Positions 43,744 to 53,705 are shown, numbered from the stretch's first letter. The stretch is 64,000 nt of DNA from Pedobacter steynii (GCF_001721645.1 NZ_CP017141.1:4712001-4776000); one strand, 5' to 3'. A program made the numbers and translations. Notes: a model not told the origin generated them from the letters alone.

Positions 43744-45228
43744 ATGATTACATCTCGCGTTCTCAAAATTCCATTAAGGGTTCTCCTAACCATCATGGCA
43801 TTTTTAATTTTTTTATATTCCTGTAAGAAAGATAGTACCTCAAGGAATTTAAAACTACAAGATCAACAAAGAATTCAAAGATGGTACAATTCAAATATTA
43901 ATCCTGATAAAAAGAATCCTTTTAGTACCTTAAGTCCAATCTGGGATCAGGTTCGGGTAACTGAAGTAAACGGGCAGATTGTTTATGAGATTAGCATGAA
44001 TAACCCACAGAAAATATTCATCGGTTATGAAAGCACTGATAAGAATAAAGCTGAGGAATATTTATCAAGAAGTGAAACCCGGTTTTTAATTTTTGAAAAC
44101 ATAAAAAGCGGATCAATTGTAAATGGTTGTTATATGTCAATACTAAATACGGGGATCCAGAACAATATAAAATCCGTTCGCTATAAAGAACCTGGAAACT
44201 TAACAGGAAACATTATATATTTTAATCCTGATGGAACAATGGCTAACGGATGGGCCTTCCGTGATGGCGCAACTCTGCAGAGATTTTCTGTAAGCAATGA
44301 AAGAGAATATAAAGCAACAATGCGGATCAGATCAGAAGAAGATCGTATCAATAAGTCAAACGGCGGAAAAATTGCCAGATACGAAGCTGCTTATTGTACA
44401 CCAGAATACCGAATTATTTATGGTATGGCATGTGCGGGCGCTGATGGATACATGAACTGCCAGCAATATGTGATAGGTAGGGAATATATTAATAATTGTA
44501 CCTATGGAGGCGGAGGCGGTGCTGATGGAGAATATACACCACCAAACCCAACCGGTGGTGGAACTGGTTCTACTCCGCCAACAAAAGATATTATTGATAG
44601 TCTTCAGGGATACCCATGCGCTCAGGCATTACTGACTCAGTTACCTCTATTGAACAATGATATTGCTGCCAAGATAAATGCTACCTTTAATGGGAGCTGC
44701 GATTTTAATATGAAATTTGTTCCACATGCTTTTCCTGCAGGCTCAAAAACAGATGGTGATCAAACAGTAACGTCTATTGAAATGAAGAACGGATTTAATG
44801 TTAAAGATGGTTTTACAATATCTACAACAATTCGCATTAATGAGGATGTACTGAAATATGCAACTAAAGAGTATATCTTAGCGACAATGTACCATGAAGC
44901 ACTACATTCCTTCATAGCCGTTGAAAAGTTTAGATTAGGCGATCAATATTCCACGACATATCCGGATGTTAATCCTGCATATATAAATGGTGCAGCTGGA
45001 ATTGATGTGACTAAGGCTATTTTTGTGGACAAACATTCGGTAATGGCTATCAATTATCTGAACGGTCTAACCTCGGCTTTACTAAGTTATAATAGTAACC
45101 TCAATAAAGCCACTGCAGAAGCAATGGCTGCTGCAGGGATTCTGCATTTGGATCCAGCTGCGTCAACATTAAATACCAATGAACGAGATACGAGAAATAA
45201 AACTTCCACAGGTACCAAATGTCCTTAA
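43744..45228 (+). CDS. Lipoprotein with HExxH metallopeptidase-like motif
   Basis: A 494-residue predicted surface lipoprotein: N-terminal hydrophobic segment ends in IFLYSC-KK, a lipobox. The C-terminal third contains ILATMYHEALHSFIAVEKF, with HEALH fitting a zinc metallopeptidase helix, although I cannot identify the third ligand with certainty. A Gly/Pro-rich linker (GGGGGADGEYTPPNPTGGG) separates an N-terminal domain of about 255 residues, which includes paired Cys (CTPEYRIIYGMACAGADGYMNC), from the putative catalytic domain. Family not recognised. The next gene begins two bases after the stop, so the two work together. Confidence 0.72.
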   Translation: MITSRVLKIPLRVLLTIMAFLIFLYSCKKDSTSRNLKLQDQQRIQRWYNSNINPDKKNPFSTLSPIWDQVRVTEVNGQIVYEISMNNPQKIFIGYESTDKNKAEEYLSRSETRFLIFENIKSGSIVNGCYMSILNTGIQNNIKSVRYKEPGNLTGNIIYFNPDGTMANGWAFRDGATLQRFSVSNEREYKATMRIRSEEDRINKSNGGKIARYEAAYCTPEYRIIYGMACAGADGYMNCQQYVIGREYINNCTYGGGGGADGEYTPPNPTGGGTGSTPPTKDIIDSLQGYPCAQALLTQLPLLNNDIAAKINATFNGSCDFNMKFVPHAFPAGSKTDGDQTVTSIEMKNGFNVKDGFTISTTIRINEDVLKYATKEYILATMYHEALHSFIAVEKFRLGDQYSTTYPDVNPAYINGAAGIDVTKAIFVDKHSVMAINYLNGLTSALLSYNSNLNKATAEAMAAAGILHLDPAASTLNTNERDTRNKTSTGTKCP

Positions 45229-45229
45229 A

Positions 45230-46162
45230 ATGAAAAAAACAAGCCTCTTAATCCTATTCTTCGTGGGTTTCATTGCAACAGCCGTTGCTGGTAATGTGAA
45301 TGAATTAAAGTCTTCAAAATTAATCAATAAAATAAGCCAACGAGCTGACAAGTATTTTATATTTGAAACAAATAGTTCTGATTACAAAGTTGTAAGCACA
45401 AAACTAAATACTTCTAAATTGTATAAAAAAGACAGTGAAATTGAGCTTTACAATCTTAAATATGAAAATAAATTAGTTTTATTCTCAATACTTCCTGCTA
45501 AATCAAAACAAAATTGGACTGAAGTCGATATAGAACGTATCAGCCAGAATGTTGTTAATTTCCCTTCGCTAAAACAAATGGTTGAAGAGGGGTTCAAGGA
45601 ATTTGATAAGTCCGGCGGTTATAATTCATTATATATTAAAAGACAGGATATCAGGTTAGTTATCAAAAAAAACAATAGGTTTTTTGTAGCGGAAAACTGC
45701 GTAACAGAATATTTTAGCATTATAGAACAACTTTTGGTTTTCCCAAACCTAATGAAGAATGGCTACATTAATATCAAATCTCCGGTTTTGTCGACAAAAG
45801 AGTTTGAAAGTAAGTATAAAGCTGCATATAAAGAAAACTCTCCAAATACATTATATTTATCAGGTACTGGAAATACAGGCCTTCGTCGCCCACTAGAAAA
45901 ACCTTTGTTATTTCATTCAGAAAATCTCAACCTATTTGGTTATGATGCATATAAATTTTGGCAATTTACAGATTGGCCTACTATAGATGGACCAAACTAC
46001 TCAAGGGGGATAGATCGGTTTATTTATGTTCCTGAGCTTGGAATTATTGGAGGTTCTTTTGATGCCTGGTTTGTATCCACTTCCGATGATGATTTATATA
46101 GCCATTACATAAATGAAGAACTTTTAATACCCAATTCTATTAACGATATACAAAGGTATTAA
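45230..46162 (+). CDS. Hypothetical exported protein coupled to the HExxH lipoprotein
   Basis: A 310-residue protein beginning one base after the preceding TAA (ATG 45230), with a signal peptide MKKTSLLILFFVGFIATAVAG. An ATG at 45179 in the same frame would lie inside the preceding gene and is not preferred. The mature part is without recognised domain; it has a Trp/Tyr-rich C-terminal region (YDAYKFWQFTDWPTIDGPNY). Gene order and tight spacing point to a two-protein unit; possibly an inhibitor, chaperone or partner of the metallopeptidase. Function unknown. Confidence 0.68.
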   Translation: MKKTSLLILFFVGFIATAVAGNVNELKSSKLINKISQRADKYFIFETNSSDYKVVSTKLNTSKLYKKDSEIELYNLKYENKLVLFSILPAKSKQNWTEVDIERISQNVVNFPSLKQMVEEGFKEFDKSGGYNSLYIKRQDIRLVIKKNNRFFVAENCVTEYFSIIEQLLVFPNLMKNGYINIKSPVLSTKEFESKYKAAYKENSPNTLYLSGTGNTGLRRPLEKPLLFHSENLNLFGYDAYKFWQFTDWPTIDGPNYSRGIDRFIYVPELGIIGGSFDAWFVSTSDDDLYSHYINEELLIPNSINDIQRY

Positions 46163-46205
46163 TAGGGCGGTATATCGACTTTATATAACCACAATAAGTA
46201 TTCAG

Positions 46206-46239
46206 ATCCGAAGTCTGTAGTTGTAACTACTCTTCGGAT
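46206..46239. terminator. Bidirectional terminator
   Basis: An 8-bp stem (atccgaag, 46206-46213; cttcggat, 46232-46239) encloses a nested 6-bp hairpin (gtagtt/aactac). It is followed by tttttaatttt. It lies between the convergent stops at 46162 and 46242, so it can serve both genes. Confidence 0.7.
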
Positions 46240-46241
46240 TT

Positions 46242-46502
46242 TTAATTTTCGATACTATCACCTTCAACAACCCCTTCTATTGGCATAAAATCCTTTGGAC
46301 TACAATTAAAATCAAGAGCGATTTTATTCAATTGGTCAAGCGTATACATTGCAGGCCATTTTTCACTTTCTATTTGCCCAATATAGCCGTCTGAAACATC
46401 GAGTATCATGCCGATGTAGGTTTGGGGTTTCGAAAGGCTTTTCCGAATAATCTTTACGTTTTCAACGATTTTCAATTCAAATTTTGATTTTTTTCCTGCC
46501 AT
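46242..46502 (-). CDS. Small Xre-type helix-turn-helix regulator
   Basis: An 86-residue DNA-binding protein. The region NVKIIRKSLSKPQTYIGMIL and DVSDGYIGQIESEKWPAMYTLDQLNKIALDF fits a Cro/Xre HTH (helices 2-3 around YIGMILDVSDGYIGQIE). The Lys-rich N-terminus and acidic C-terminus are typical of small Bacteroidota regulators. It is convergent with the preceding gene; no operon partner. Target unknown, but lying beside the island it could regulate it. Confidence 0.78.
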   Translation of the reverse strand: MAGKKSKFELKIVENVKIIRKSLSKPQTYIGMILDVSDGYIGQIESEKWPAMYTLDQLNKIALDFNCSPKDFMPIEGVVEGDSIEN

Positions 46503-46753
46503 GGTTGCAATAAAGAATAAAAAAACAATATCATTTCTTAGTTATAACTAAGTTTTTTGTATAGATTAGTAATTAATGAGAAATTAATGGTTGTATAGGG
46601 TTAATTTTATGATTTTATGTAAAATATGATGTAGTGTATTTAATCTTTTTGAGTATTTAAGCAAATGTCGTTAAATGAATTCATTATAATGATTAGTCTT
46701 TCTCATTGCCATTTTAACTCTTTTTAAAGCTATTTATTAATTCCGTTACTAAC

Positions 46754-48079
46754 ATGCAAAAAACGATTCTAACTATCGCAATGGCTACGCTTTGCCTTTT
46801 TTTTAAAGCACTATCCCAGGACAAGGCTGTAGATATTACAGCAAAAGGGATTCAAATAGGGCAATACATCCCTAACGTCAAATTTGAAGAGATTCACAAT
46901 TACAAAACAAAAACGGCCAGTATCGCTGATTTCCAGGGGAAGCTGCTCATCCTAGATTTTTGGGCTACCTGGTGTGGTTCATGTGTCAATGCAATTCCTG
47001 AGATGGAAAAGCTTCAAAAGCAATTTGATGGAAAAGTACAGTTTCTGTCGGTTAGCTATGAGCCTAAAGAAACAGTGATTCCGTTTCTGAAGAGGTTGCA
47101 TAAGGGTAAGCCATCCATGATTCCTCAGGTGACAGGAGATAAGTCGTTGAGCAAATTCTTCCCTCATATCTATCTTCCGCATTTTGTCTGGATAGGCAAG
47201 GATGGAAAGGTACGGGCAGTTACCGATATGATAGATGTAACTGCTGCCAATATTGAAAAGATGCTCAGCTCAGAAGGAGAGGTATTGCTTCGCGAAAAGA
47301 AGGACATGAGGATGAAGTATGATAAAAATAAGCCCCTTTTGGTAAACGGGAACGGAGGTGATGGCAGCCAGCTTATTTATCACTCCACATTGAGTGGTTA
47401 TATCGAAGGAATGAAATCTTCCAGAAATCTGGCGCCACCAGATAGTGCTTTCGGTAACAGGCTTACTTTATCCAACTGTCCTGCCATCTGGTTTTTCAAG
47501 TTAGCGTTTAGTGATGGGTATCCTACCTTCTTTCCGGATAATAGGGTATTACTGGAAGTGAAGGAGCCTGAGAAGATTTATCCATCGGAGGAGATCCGCT
47601 ATTCAGATTGGCTTAAAACCCCTGGTAACGGCTATTGCTATCAGTTACAGGTGCCTAAATCTCTAAAGGATAATTTCTATCCCATTCTACAAGAAGATTT
47701 AAGACGCATCTTTCCACAATATCGGGGATCTGTAGAAAAAAGGAAAGTAAAATGTATGGTTTTGGTACTGTTACCTGGCGCAGACCTTTTGAAAACTAAA
47801 CACAGAACCGAGCAACCAGAAGAACGTTTCAGCTCCAAAGGGTTTCACATAAAAAACAGCTTTATGGGGGCCTTTATAGACCGGATCCAAATCGAGTACC
47901 AGAGATTCTCCAAGATTCCTTTCTTAGACCATACCGGGTATCTGGATAGGCTGGATATGGATGTTGAGGCTGATCTGAGGAATGTGGAATCGATGAACCA
48001 GGGCCTAAAGAAATATAACCTGCAATGGGTGGAGAAAGAAGTGGAACTACCAATGCTTGTCATCAGAGATAAACAATAA
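46754..48079 (+). CDS. TlpA-like thioredoxin fused to TIGR03435-like domain
   Basis: A 441-residue exported protein. Signal peptide MATLCLFFKALSQ. The thioredoxin-like domain (about residues 35-180) carries the redox pair in FWATWCGSCVNAIPE (WCGSC, CxxC) and is of the TlpA/ResA periplasmic type. The C-terminal 260 residues resemble the TIGR03435 (DUF3738) domain, ending in LDHTGYLDRLDMDVE, whose function is not clear. This fusion is common in Pedobacter. It is followed 23 bp later by a SusC gene, so it is probably the first gene of the uptake operon and may help fold or reduce a substrate. Assignment of the C-terminal domain is moderate. Confidence 0.83.
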   Translation: MQKTILTIAMATLCLFFKALSQDKAVDITAKGIQIGQYIPNVKFEEIHNYKTKTASIADFQGKLLILDFWATWCGSCVNAIPEMEKLQKQFDGKVQFLSVSYEPKETVIPFLKRLHKGKPSMIPQVTGDKSLSKFFPHIYLPHFVWIGKDGKVRAVTDMIDVTAANIEKMLSSEGEVLLREKKDMRMKYDKNKPLLVNGNGGDGSQLIYHSTLSGYIEGMKSSRNLAPPDSAFGNRLTLSNCPAIWFFKLAFSDGYPTFFPDNRVLLEVKEPEKIYPSEEIRYSDWLKTPGNGYCYQLQVPKSLKDNFYPILQEDLRRIFPQYRGSVEKRKVKCMVLVLLPGADLLKTKHRTEQPEERFSSKGFHIKNSFMGAFIDRIQIEYQRFSKIPFLDHTGYLDRLDMDVEADLRNVESMNQGLKKYNLQWVEKEVELPMLVIRDKQ

Positions 48080-48102
48080 TTCGGATACCAAAATAAGAAC
48101 GA

Positions 48103-51100
48103 ATGAAAAAGTATGGATACCTTTTGCTGGTATTTCAATGCCTGGTTTTTGCAGGTTATGCCCAGCAAATTGTAAAAGGAAAAGTAGTTGCCGGAGAGGA
48201 GGAAACTCCGCTAAAAAGAGCAACCATTATAAATTTGAAAGACCAGAAAATGGTGCTGAGTAATGAAAATGGCGATTTTAGCATCAGTCTGGAGAATGGA
48301 AGCACCCAGTTGGAAGTGAGGTACATTGGTTATTTCACTAAAAGAGTAAATGTTAAAATTCCCGGTCAGAACGATTTACTCATTTTACTGAAGCCAGAAT
48401 CGCAGAATCTGAAAGATGTGACCATAGTAAGTACAGGATACCAGCGGCTGCCAAAAGAGCGCGCTACTGGTTCTTATGTTCAGCTTGCTAACGAAGCTTT
48501 AAATAAAAGGGTAAGTCCTGATATCATGAGCCGCCTGGCGGATATCACATCCGGATTAATCGTGAACAAGAACATCAGCCTGGAAAAAAAGAGCATTAGC
48601 ATCCGGGGCAGGAGTACCCTTTTTGCCAATGATCAGCCATTGGTTGTACTGAACAATTTCCCATATGAGGGTGATTTGGATCAGATCAATCCAAATGATG
48701 TAGAAACAATTACCGTTTTGAAAGATGCTGCTGCGGCCTCTATATGGGGCACAAGGGCAGGAAACGGGGTGATTGTCATTACAACTAAAACAGGAAAATA
48801 TAATCAGAAGCCGCAGTTCTCCTTTAATTCAAACCTCAGTATAACTGAAAAACCGGATCTTTTTTATGTTCCGAAATTATCCAGTGCAGATTTTATAGAT
48901 CGGGAAAAGGTGTTGTTCTCTCAGGATTTTTATAAGAGTGATGAGAGTTCATTGACTCATGTTCCTTTTAGCCCGGTAGTGGAATTATTAATTGCCAAAC
49001 GGGATGGAAAGGTAGACAAAGACAAAGCCGATGCGGCAATCGAATCTTATAAGAAATACGATTTTAGAAATGATGTAGAGAAATACCTGTATCGGAAGAG
49101 TATCAACGAGCAATATGCTTTGAGTATGAATGGCGGTACAGAGAACAACAGGTATTTTCTTTCGGTAGGTTATGATAAAAGCCTGGCCAGCCTGGTTGGC
49201 AATTCCAACGATAGGATTAGCATTAATGGAAACAGTACCTATAGTTTTCTGAATAAAAAACTGGAGCTGAGCACAGGATTATATTTTATCAAAAGTGGTA
49301 CCACTCAGAAAAATACAGGTGAAAGCACGATTAAAATCGGAACGGGAATTATATATCCTTATGCTCAACTGATAGATCAACAGGGGAATGAAATTCCCTT
49401 TCCTTATGATTATCGAAGCAGTTTTATTGATCAGGCCCGTGATAAAGGTCTGTTGGATTGGTATTACCGTCCATTATGGGAGATTAAAATGGCTGATCGT
49501 AATATCAGTAGTGTAAACTATCAGTTTAATACCGCTCTTAAGTACAAATTTTTTAAGGAGCTAAACGGAGAGGTTCAGTATCAATATCGAAATATCAGAG
49601 GAGAGGATAGAAATCATTACGGACCGGATACTTATTTTGCCCGAAACCTGATTAATAGGTTTACTCAGGATTCTCCTGATGGTACACTGAACAGAGTTAT
49701 TCCATTGGGAGGGATTCTGGATCTTTCTAATAGTAACATAAACAGCAATTTATTGAGGGCACAGCTGAATTTTAACAAAGATTGGAATTCGCGGCATCAA
49801 CTCAACGCACTGGCAGGTTATGAGATCCGGGAGTTGCGCTCCGTTAGTGCAGATTCCAGATTGTATGGCTATGATGAAGCGCACGAAACGAGCAAGTATG
49901 TGGATTATGTTAATACGTTTAGCAACTACTATCATCCGGAAGGACCGAAGACCAGGGTTCCGGTTAATGACCTCAGAAAGAGGCTAACCGATCGAAACAT
50001 TTCTTATTTTCTTAACGGAAGTTATAGCTATTTGTCGAGATACATGCTGTCCTTTAGTGCCCGGATAGACAAGAGTAATTTGTTTGGGGTCAACACCAAT
50101 CAAAAAGGGGTGCCTTTGTATTCAATAGGGACCAGTTGGAACATCAGCAGGGAGAAGTTTTATCATCTGAACTGGATGCCTGAGATGAAACTCCGCGCAA
50201 CTTTTGGGTATAGTGGAAATATAGACAAAACGCTTTCTGCACTTACCACTGCAAGGTACAACAATGGGGCGGGCACTGATAACGGCCTTCCTTATGCTAC
50301 AATTATAAATCCTCCAAATCCTGAGCTAAGGTGGGAACGGGTAAGAATGCTGAATTTCGGTTTAGACTTTAGTAGTAAAAATAATGTGTTTAGCGGAAGT
50401 ATTGATTACTACAGAAAACAGGGATTGGATCTTATTGGCAGCGCAATGATGCCGGGTTCTACTGGAATCAACAGTTTCAAAGGGAATACAGCCAATACTG
50501 CCGGACAAGGTATAGATGTGGTGTTGAATAGCAGGGTGTTGAATGAATCCCTGAAATGGAATATCAGTTTGTTGGGGAGTTATGTTACAGATAGGGTAAC
50601 GAAATATGGAATAAAAGCTACTGCAAATGCTTATCTGGATGCTGGATTCTCTAACTCTATACCTTTAGAAGGAAAGCCTTTATCTGCCCTTTATAGTTAT
50701 GCCTGGGGCGGTTTAGATCCTGTAACAGGAGATCCTCAGGGCTATTTGGATGGGGTATTAAGTAAAGATTATAACAAGATCATTCAGACCTCAACTCCCG
50801 AAAGCCTGATCTATCACGGATCGGCGAAGCCCGTTGTGTTTGGTGCTTTACAGCAAACATTGAGCTATAAAGGCTTTAGCCTGAATTTCAATGTTGCTTA
50901 TCGTCTGGGATATTACTTTCGAAGAAATTCAGTTTGGTTTGACGGGTATTTAAGGGGAGAAGCGGGGGTACATGGAGATTTTTATAAGAGGTGGCAACAG
51001 CCTGGTGATGAAAGTCATACCTCAGTTCCATCTCTTCCCGGTATAGTAAACCCAAACAGAGACCGGCTTTATGTGCGTTCGGCTGCATTGGTGGAGCGGG

Positions 51101-51309
51101 GAGATCATATTCGCTTGCAGGATGTACACCTGTCATATAATTTTCCGGAGATAAAGAGTAAAGGACTTCCGTTTACCCAGATGCAAATCTATGCCTATGC
51201 AAATAACCTGGGGTTAATATGGAAAGCAAACAAATCCGGACTTGATCCTGATTATCAAAGCGGGCCTTCGCCATTGATGCTTTCTGCTGGTTTTAAACTT
51301 GGATTTTAA
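48103..51309 (+). CDS. SusC/RagA family TonB-dependent outer-membrane transporter
   Basis: A 1068-residue outer-membrane importer with signal peptide to about residue 21. A carboxypeptidase-D regulatory-like beta-sandwich (about 22-105, KGKVVAGEEETPLKRATI) precedes the plug domain with SISIRGRSTLFANDQPLVVL and the SusC-specific ITVLKDAAAASIWGTRAGNGVI. The long beta-barrel follows, ending in SAGFKLGF with terminal Phe. The plug shows no separate N-terminal STN domain, so anti-sigma signalling is not expected. Its lipoprotein partner SusD overlaps it. The cargo (glycan, peptide or other) cannot be deduced. Confidence 0.95.
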   Translation: MKKYGYLLLVFQCLVFAGYAQQIVKGKVVAGEEETPLKRATIINLKDQKMVLSNENGDFSISLENGSTQLEVRYIGYFTKRVNVKIPGQNDLLILLKPESQNLKDVTIVSTGYQRLPKERATGSYVQLANEALNKRVSPDIMSRLADITSGLIVNKNISLEKKSISIRGRSTLFANDQPLVVLNNFPYEGDLDQINPNDVETITVLKDAAAASIWGTRAGNGVIVITTKTGKYNQKPQFSFNSNLSITEKPDLFYVPKLSSADFIDREKVLFSQDFYKSDESSLTHVPFSPVVELLIAKRDGKVDKDKADAAIESYKKYDFRNDVEKYLYRKSINEQYALSMNGGTENNRYFLSVGYDKSLASLVGNSNDRISINGNSTYSFLNKKLELSTGLYFIKSGTTQKNTGESTIKIGTGIIYPYAQLIDQQGNEIPFPYDYRSSFIDQARDKGLLDWYYRPLWEIKMADRNISSVNYQFNTALKYKFFKELNGEVQYQYRNIRGEDRNHYGPDTYFARNLINRFTQDSPDGTLNRVIPLGGILDLSNSNINSNLLRAQLNFNKDWNSRHQLNALAGYEIRELRSVSADSRLYGYDEAHETSKYVDYVNTFSNYYHPEGPKTRVPVNDLRKRLTDRNISYFLNGSYSYLSRYMLSFSARIDKSNLFGVNTNQKGVPLYSIGTSWNISREKFYHLNWMPEMKLRATFGYSGNIDKTLSALTTARYNNGAGTDNGLPYATIINPPNPELRWERVRMLNFGLDFSSKNNVFSGSIDYYRKQGLDLIGSAMMPGSTGINSFKGNTANTAGQGIDVVLNSRVLNESLKWNISLLGSYVTDRVTKYGIKATANAYLDAGFSNSIPLEGKPLSALYSYAWGGLDPVTGDPQGYLDGVLSKDYNKIIQTSTPESLIYHGSAKPVVFGALQQTLSYKGFSLNFNVAYRLGYYFRRNSVWFDGYLRGEAGVHGDFYKRWQQPGDESHTSVPSLPGIVNPNRDRLYVRSAALVERGDHIRLQDVHLSYNFPEIKSKGLPFTQMQIYAYANNLGLIWKANKSGLDPDYQSGPSPLMLSAGFKLGF

Positions 51310-52709
51310 TGAACTGCCTGAAAAATAGAAAGATGAAAAAGTACGAAATTATATATCTCCTGATTTGTGGGATCGCTCTGTTCTCTTGTGAGAAGAGTTT
51401 TTTAGATAAAAAGCCGGATCAGGCCTTGCTTGTTCCTTCTACCTTAGCCGATTTTCAGATGATTCTGGATGCACCGGTTTTTGGAGATTCACCAGGGATT
51501 AATGAAATCAGTTGCGGAGATTTCTCGATAAGTGATGCTGCCTTTTTGAGACTGACTGTACTGGAGCAAAATGCTTATTTATGGAAGAAAAATGCTTTTG
51601 CAGGAATGCCAATAGTGGTAGAATGGTATAAAGCGTATCAGCAAGTGTTTAGCGCAAATGTGGTGTTGGAAGGACTGAAGCAAATGAATGATCCTTCTAA
51701 AGAAAGCCCTGATTTTAATAGGCTCAAGGCAACTGCCTGGTTTTATAGGGCATTGGCATTCTATGAACTTGCAGGAAGTTTTGCTAAACCTTATGATCCT
51801 GAAACCGCAAGGAATGATCCTGGAATCCCAATCCGCTTAATTTCTGATGTGAAAGTGAAATCAAAAAGGGGAACAGTACAGGGAACTTATGACCAGATTT
51901 TAAATGATCTAAAACAGGCTGCCTATTTACTACCTGAAACAACCTTGAACAAAAATCGGCCTACAAAGTGTGCTGCATTTGCATTATTATCCAGAGTATA
52001 TTTATCTATGGGGAATTATAATCAGGCATTGGTGTATGCAAATGAGGCTTTGAAGATGAATAATAAATTGTTGGACTACAATGAACTTAATAAAAACGCT
52101 GTAGGAAATGTCTTCCCATCACCGCTTCCAAATGGAAATCATGAGGTGATCTTTTATAGAAAACTTCCGCTCTATAGTTTTCCGGCGGTTTCCCCGGCTG
52201 CGGCTTTAGATTTGGATCTATACCAATCCTACGCTGATAAAGATCTAAGAAAGTTGATCTTTTTTAGAGACCGTGGGAATGATGTATATACTTTTAGGGG
52301 GAATTACAGTGGAACTATGACATCAAGTTTGTTTGGAGGATTAGCAACGAATGAACTTTACTTAAACAAAGCAGAATGTTTGGCCAGAAAAAATGATGTA
52401 GATGGAGCACTGGAGTCGCTTAATACCCTATTGAAAAATCGATGGGAAAGAGAAAGTTTCCTTCCATTGAAAGCAGAGGACTCAGAGGAATGTCTTAAAT
52501 TAATTTTAATTGAGCGAAAAAAAGAATTGGTAGCGAGGGGATTGCGTTGGTCAGACCTGAGAAGATTGAATAAAGACTCCCGATTTGCAGTCACATTAAG
52601 ACGAGAGATTAATGGGGTAACTTATCAACTTTTGCCAGATGATAACAGGTATGTGTTTCCGCTTCCTGATAATGAAATCACTGGTCCGGAGATGCCTCAA
52701 AATCCTTAA
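51309..52709 (+). CDS. RagB/SusD family nutrient-binding lipoprotein
   Basis: Surface lipoprotein that caps the SusC barrel and binds the substrate. The start at 51309 overlaps the SusC stop by one base (TAATG); an alternative ATG at 51333 (MKKYEIIYLL) is closer to the signal sequence. The lipobox is ICGIALFSC, followed by EKSFLDKKPD. TPR-like helices of SusD and the late signature LILIERKKELVARGLRWSDLRRLNKD are diagnostic of the RagB/SusD family. 466 residues fits. The pair with SusC and the TlpA-like protein forms one operon. Confidence 0.93.
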   Translation: MNCLKNRKMKKYEIIYLLICGIALFSCEKSFLDKKPDQALLVPSTLADFQMILDAPVFGDSPGINEISCGDFSISDAAFLRLTVLEQNAYLWKKNAFAGMPIVVEWYKAYQQVFSANVVLEGLKQMNDPSKESPDFNRLKATAWFYRALAFYELAGSFAKPYDPETARNDPGIPIRLISDVKVKSKRGTVQGTYDQILNDLKQAAYLLPETTLNKNRPTKCAAFALLSRVYLSMGNYNQALVYANEALKMNNKLLDYNELNKNAVGNVFPSPLPNGNHEVIFYRKLPLYSFPAVSPAAALDLDLYQSYADKDLRKLIFFRDRGNDVYTFRGNYSGTMTSSLFGGLATNELYLNKAECLARKNDVDGALESLNTLLKNRWERESFLPLKAEDSEECLKLILIERKKELVARGLRWSDLRRLNKDSRFAVTLRREINGVTYQLLPDDNRYVFPLPDNEITGPEMPQNP

Positions 52710-52729
52710 TCATTTTGAGAAAATAAATA

Positions 52730-52760
52730 AATACAGTCCGGTTGCTTGCCGGACCGTATT
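52730..52760. terminator. Bidirectional terminator after SusD
   Basis: A 12-bp stem with one mismatch (aatacagtccgg, 52730-52741; ccggaccgtatt, 52749-52760) with a 7-nt loop lies between convergent stop codons at 52709 and 52771. A/T-rich flanks are on both sides. Confidence 0.75.
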
Positions 52761-52770
52761 TAGACAAACG

Positions 52771-53076
52771 TTATTGTATTACTTTTTGGTAACTACCAAA
52801 CTCAGAATCATCTACAGGAATTCCTGCTGACCTTGGAGTAGTAGGAGTTGGCGGAGTTGAAAAATAGTATTTACAATCTTGAAAACTTACTACACACTCG
52901 TACCCCGGTGTCCCGTCCAAAACCCAGGGATTACTTGGATTACCTTCATCATAACCATAAATCAACATGGTTTTAGAAAGTCCATTGTCTTTAGCTTTAA
53001 AAGCAAACTGGCTAAAAGCTAATCCTATTCCCAACATTAAAGCCAGAAATGGTAAAAATCTATTTTTATTTTTCAT
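52771..53076 (-). CDS. Small exported DUF6520-like protein
   Basis: A 101-residue protein beginning at ATG 53076 (MKNKNRFLPFLALMLGIGLAFSQFAFKAKDN). This shape of short basic N-terminus, hydrophobic signal and Ala/Lys start of the mature part is that of DUF6520-like proteins in Bacteroidota. The remaining 75 residues include WVLDGTPGYECVVSFQDCKYYF with two Cys, and a C-terminal Pro/Thr stretch. A longer frame reaching to 53109 would add non-family residues. Function unknown; it may be a partner of the MauE-like redox protein encoded next. Confidence 0.7.
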   Translation of the reverse strand: MKNKNRFLPFLALMLGIGLAFSQFAFKAKDNGLSKTMLIYGYDEGNPSNPWVLDGTPGYECVVSFQDCKYYFSTPPTPTTPRSAGIPVDDSEFGSYQKVIQ

Positions 53077-53237
53077 AACATGGAGCGTTGTTTCGCATTG
53101 GAAAAACACACAAAAAGGTTTGTTTTAACGATTAGAATGCTGCCCTTATAATCGGAGCAGATGAATTAAATCGCCTACTGTATTTCGGGTTTTCGGCAAG
53201 ATGACCAATACTTGTACTGATGATCAATCCCTTTGTT

Positions 53238-53693
53238 TTATTGAATTGATGTGTCCTCCTTTCTTTTCCTTAGAGATTTGATTTGCAGATAGCTTCCGAG
53301 TAGCGCAATGAATAAAAAGACACAGTTAAAATATAGCTGTGATTTCCAGCTTAAGCTTTTTAATACACCACCACAGGAACAAGGAGTATAGTTATAATAG
53401 CCAGATAGAACTAAAGCAATGTATGCAGTGAAAATCCCCATTAACAAGGCTGATAATACAAACCCGGCTAAGCAGCTTTTACGAAAAAGCAGTAAAACTC
53501 CAGTAAGGATTTCAATAGCTGGAAGTACAAAAGCTAAAACTTTAGTAAAACCCTTACTGAAAACCTGATTGGTCAGTTGACCTTTAAATTCGTCATAGTC
53601 AATTATTTTACTGAATGCTGTGTATATCCATAACAGGATGAGAATTGAAGTCAATCCTGCTAATAATGTGTTTGAATCTATATATTTTTTCAT
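53238..53693 (-). CDS. MauE/DoxX-like redox-associated membrane protein
   Basis: A 151-residue integral membrane protein with four hydrophobic segments (residues about 10-30, 50-70, 77-100 and 122-143). The Cys-containing loop TPCSCGGVLKSLSW matches the MauE/DoxX branch, in which vicinal Cys supports thiol redox chemistry. I chose ATG 53693; a GTG one codon earlier is also possible. It is likely co-oriented with the DUF6520-like gene and the tiny HTH gene, forming a small membrane module. Confidence 0.82.
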   Translation of the reverse strand: MKKYIDSNTLLAGLTSILILLWIYTAFSKIIDYDEFKGQLTNQVFSKGFTKVLAFVLPAIEILTGVLLLFRKSCLAGFVLSALLMGIFTAYIALVLSGYYNYTPCSCGGVLKSLSWKSQLYFNCVFLFIALLGSYLQIKSLRKRKEDTSIQ

Positions 53694-53705
53694 CACCTTA
53701 ATTTC

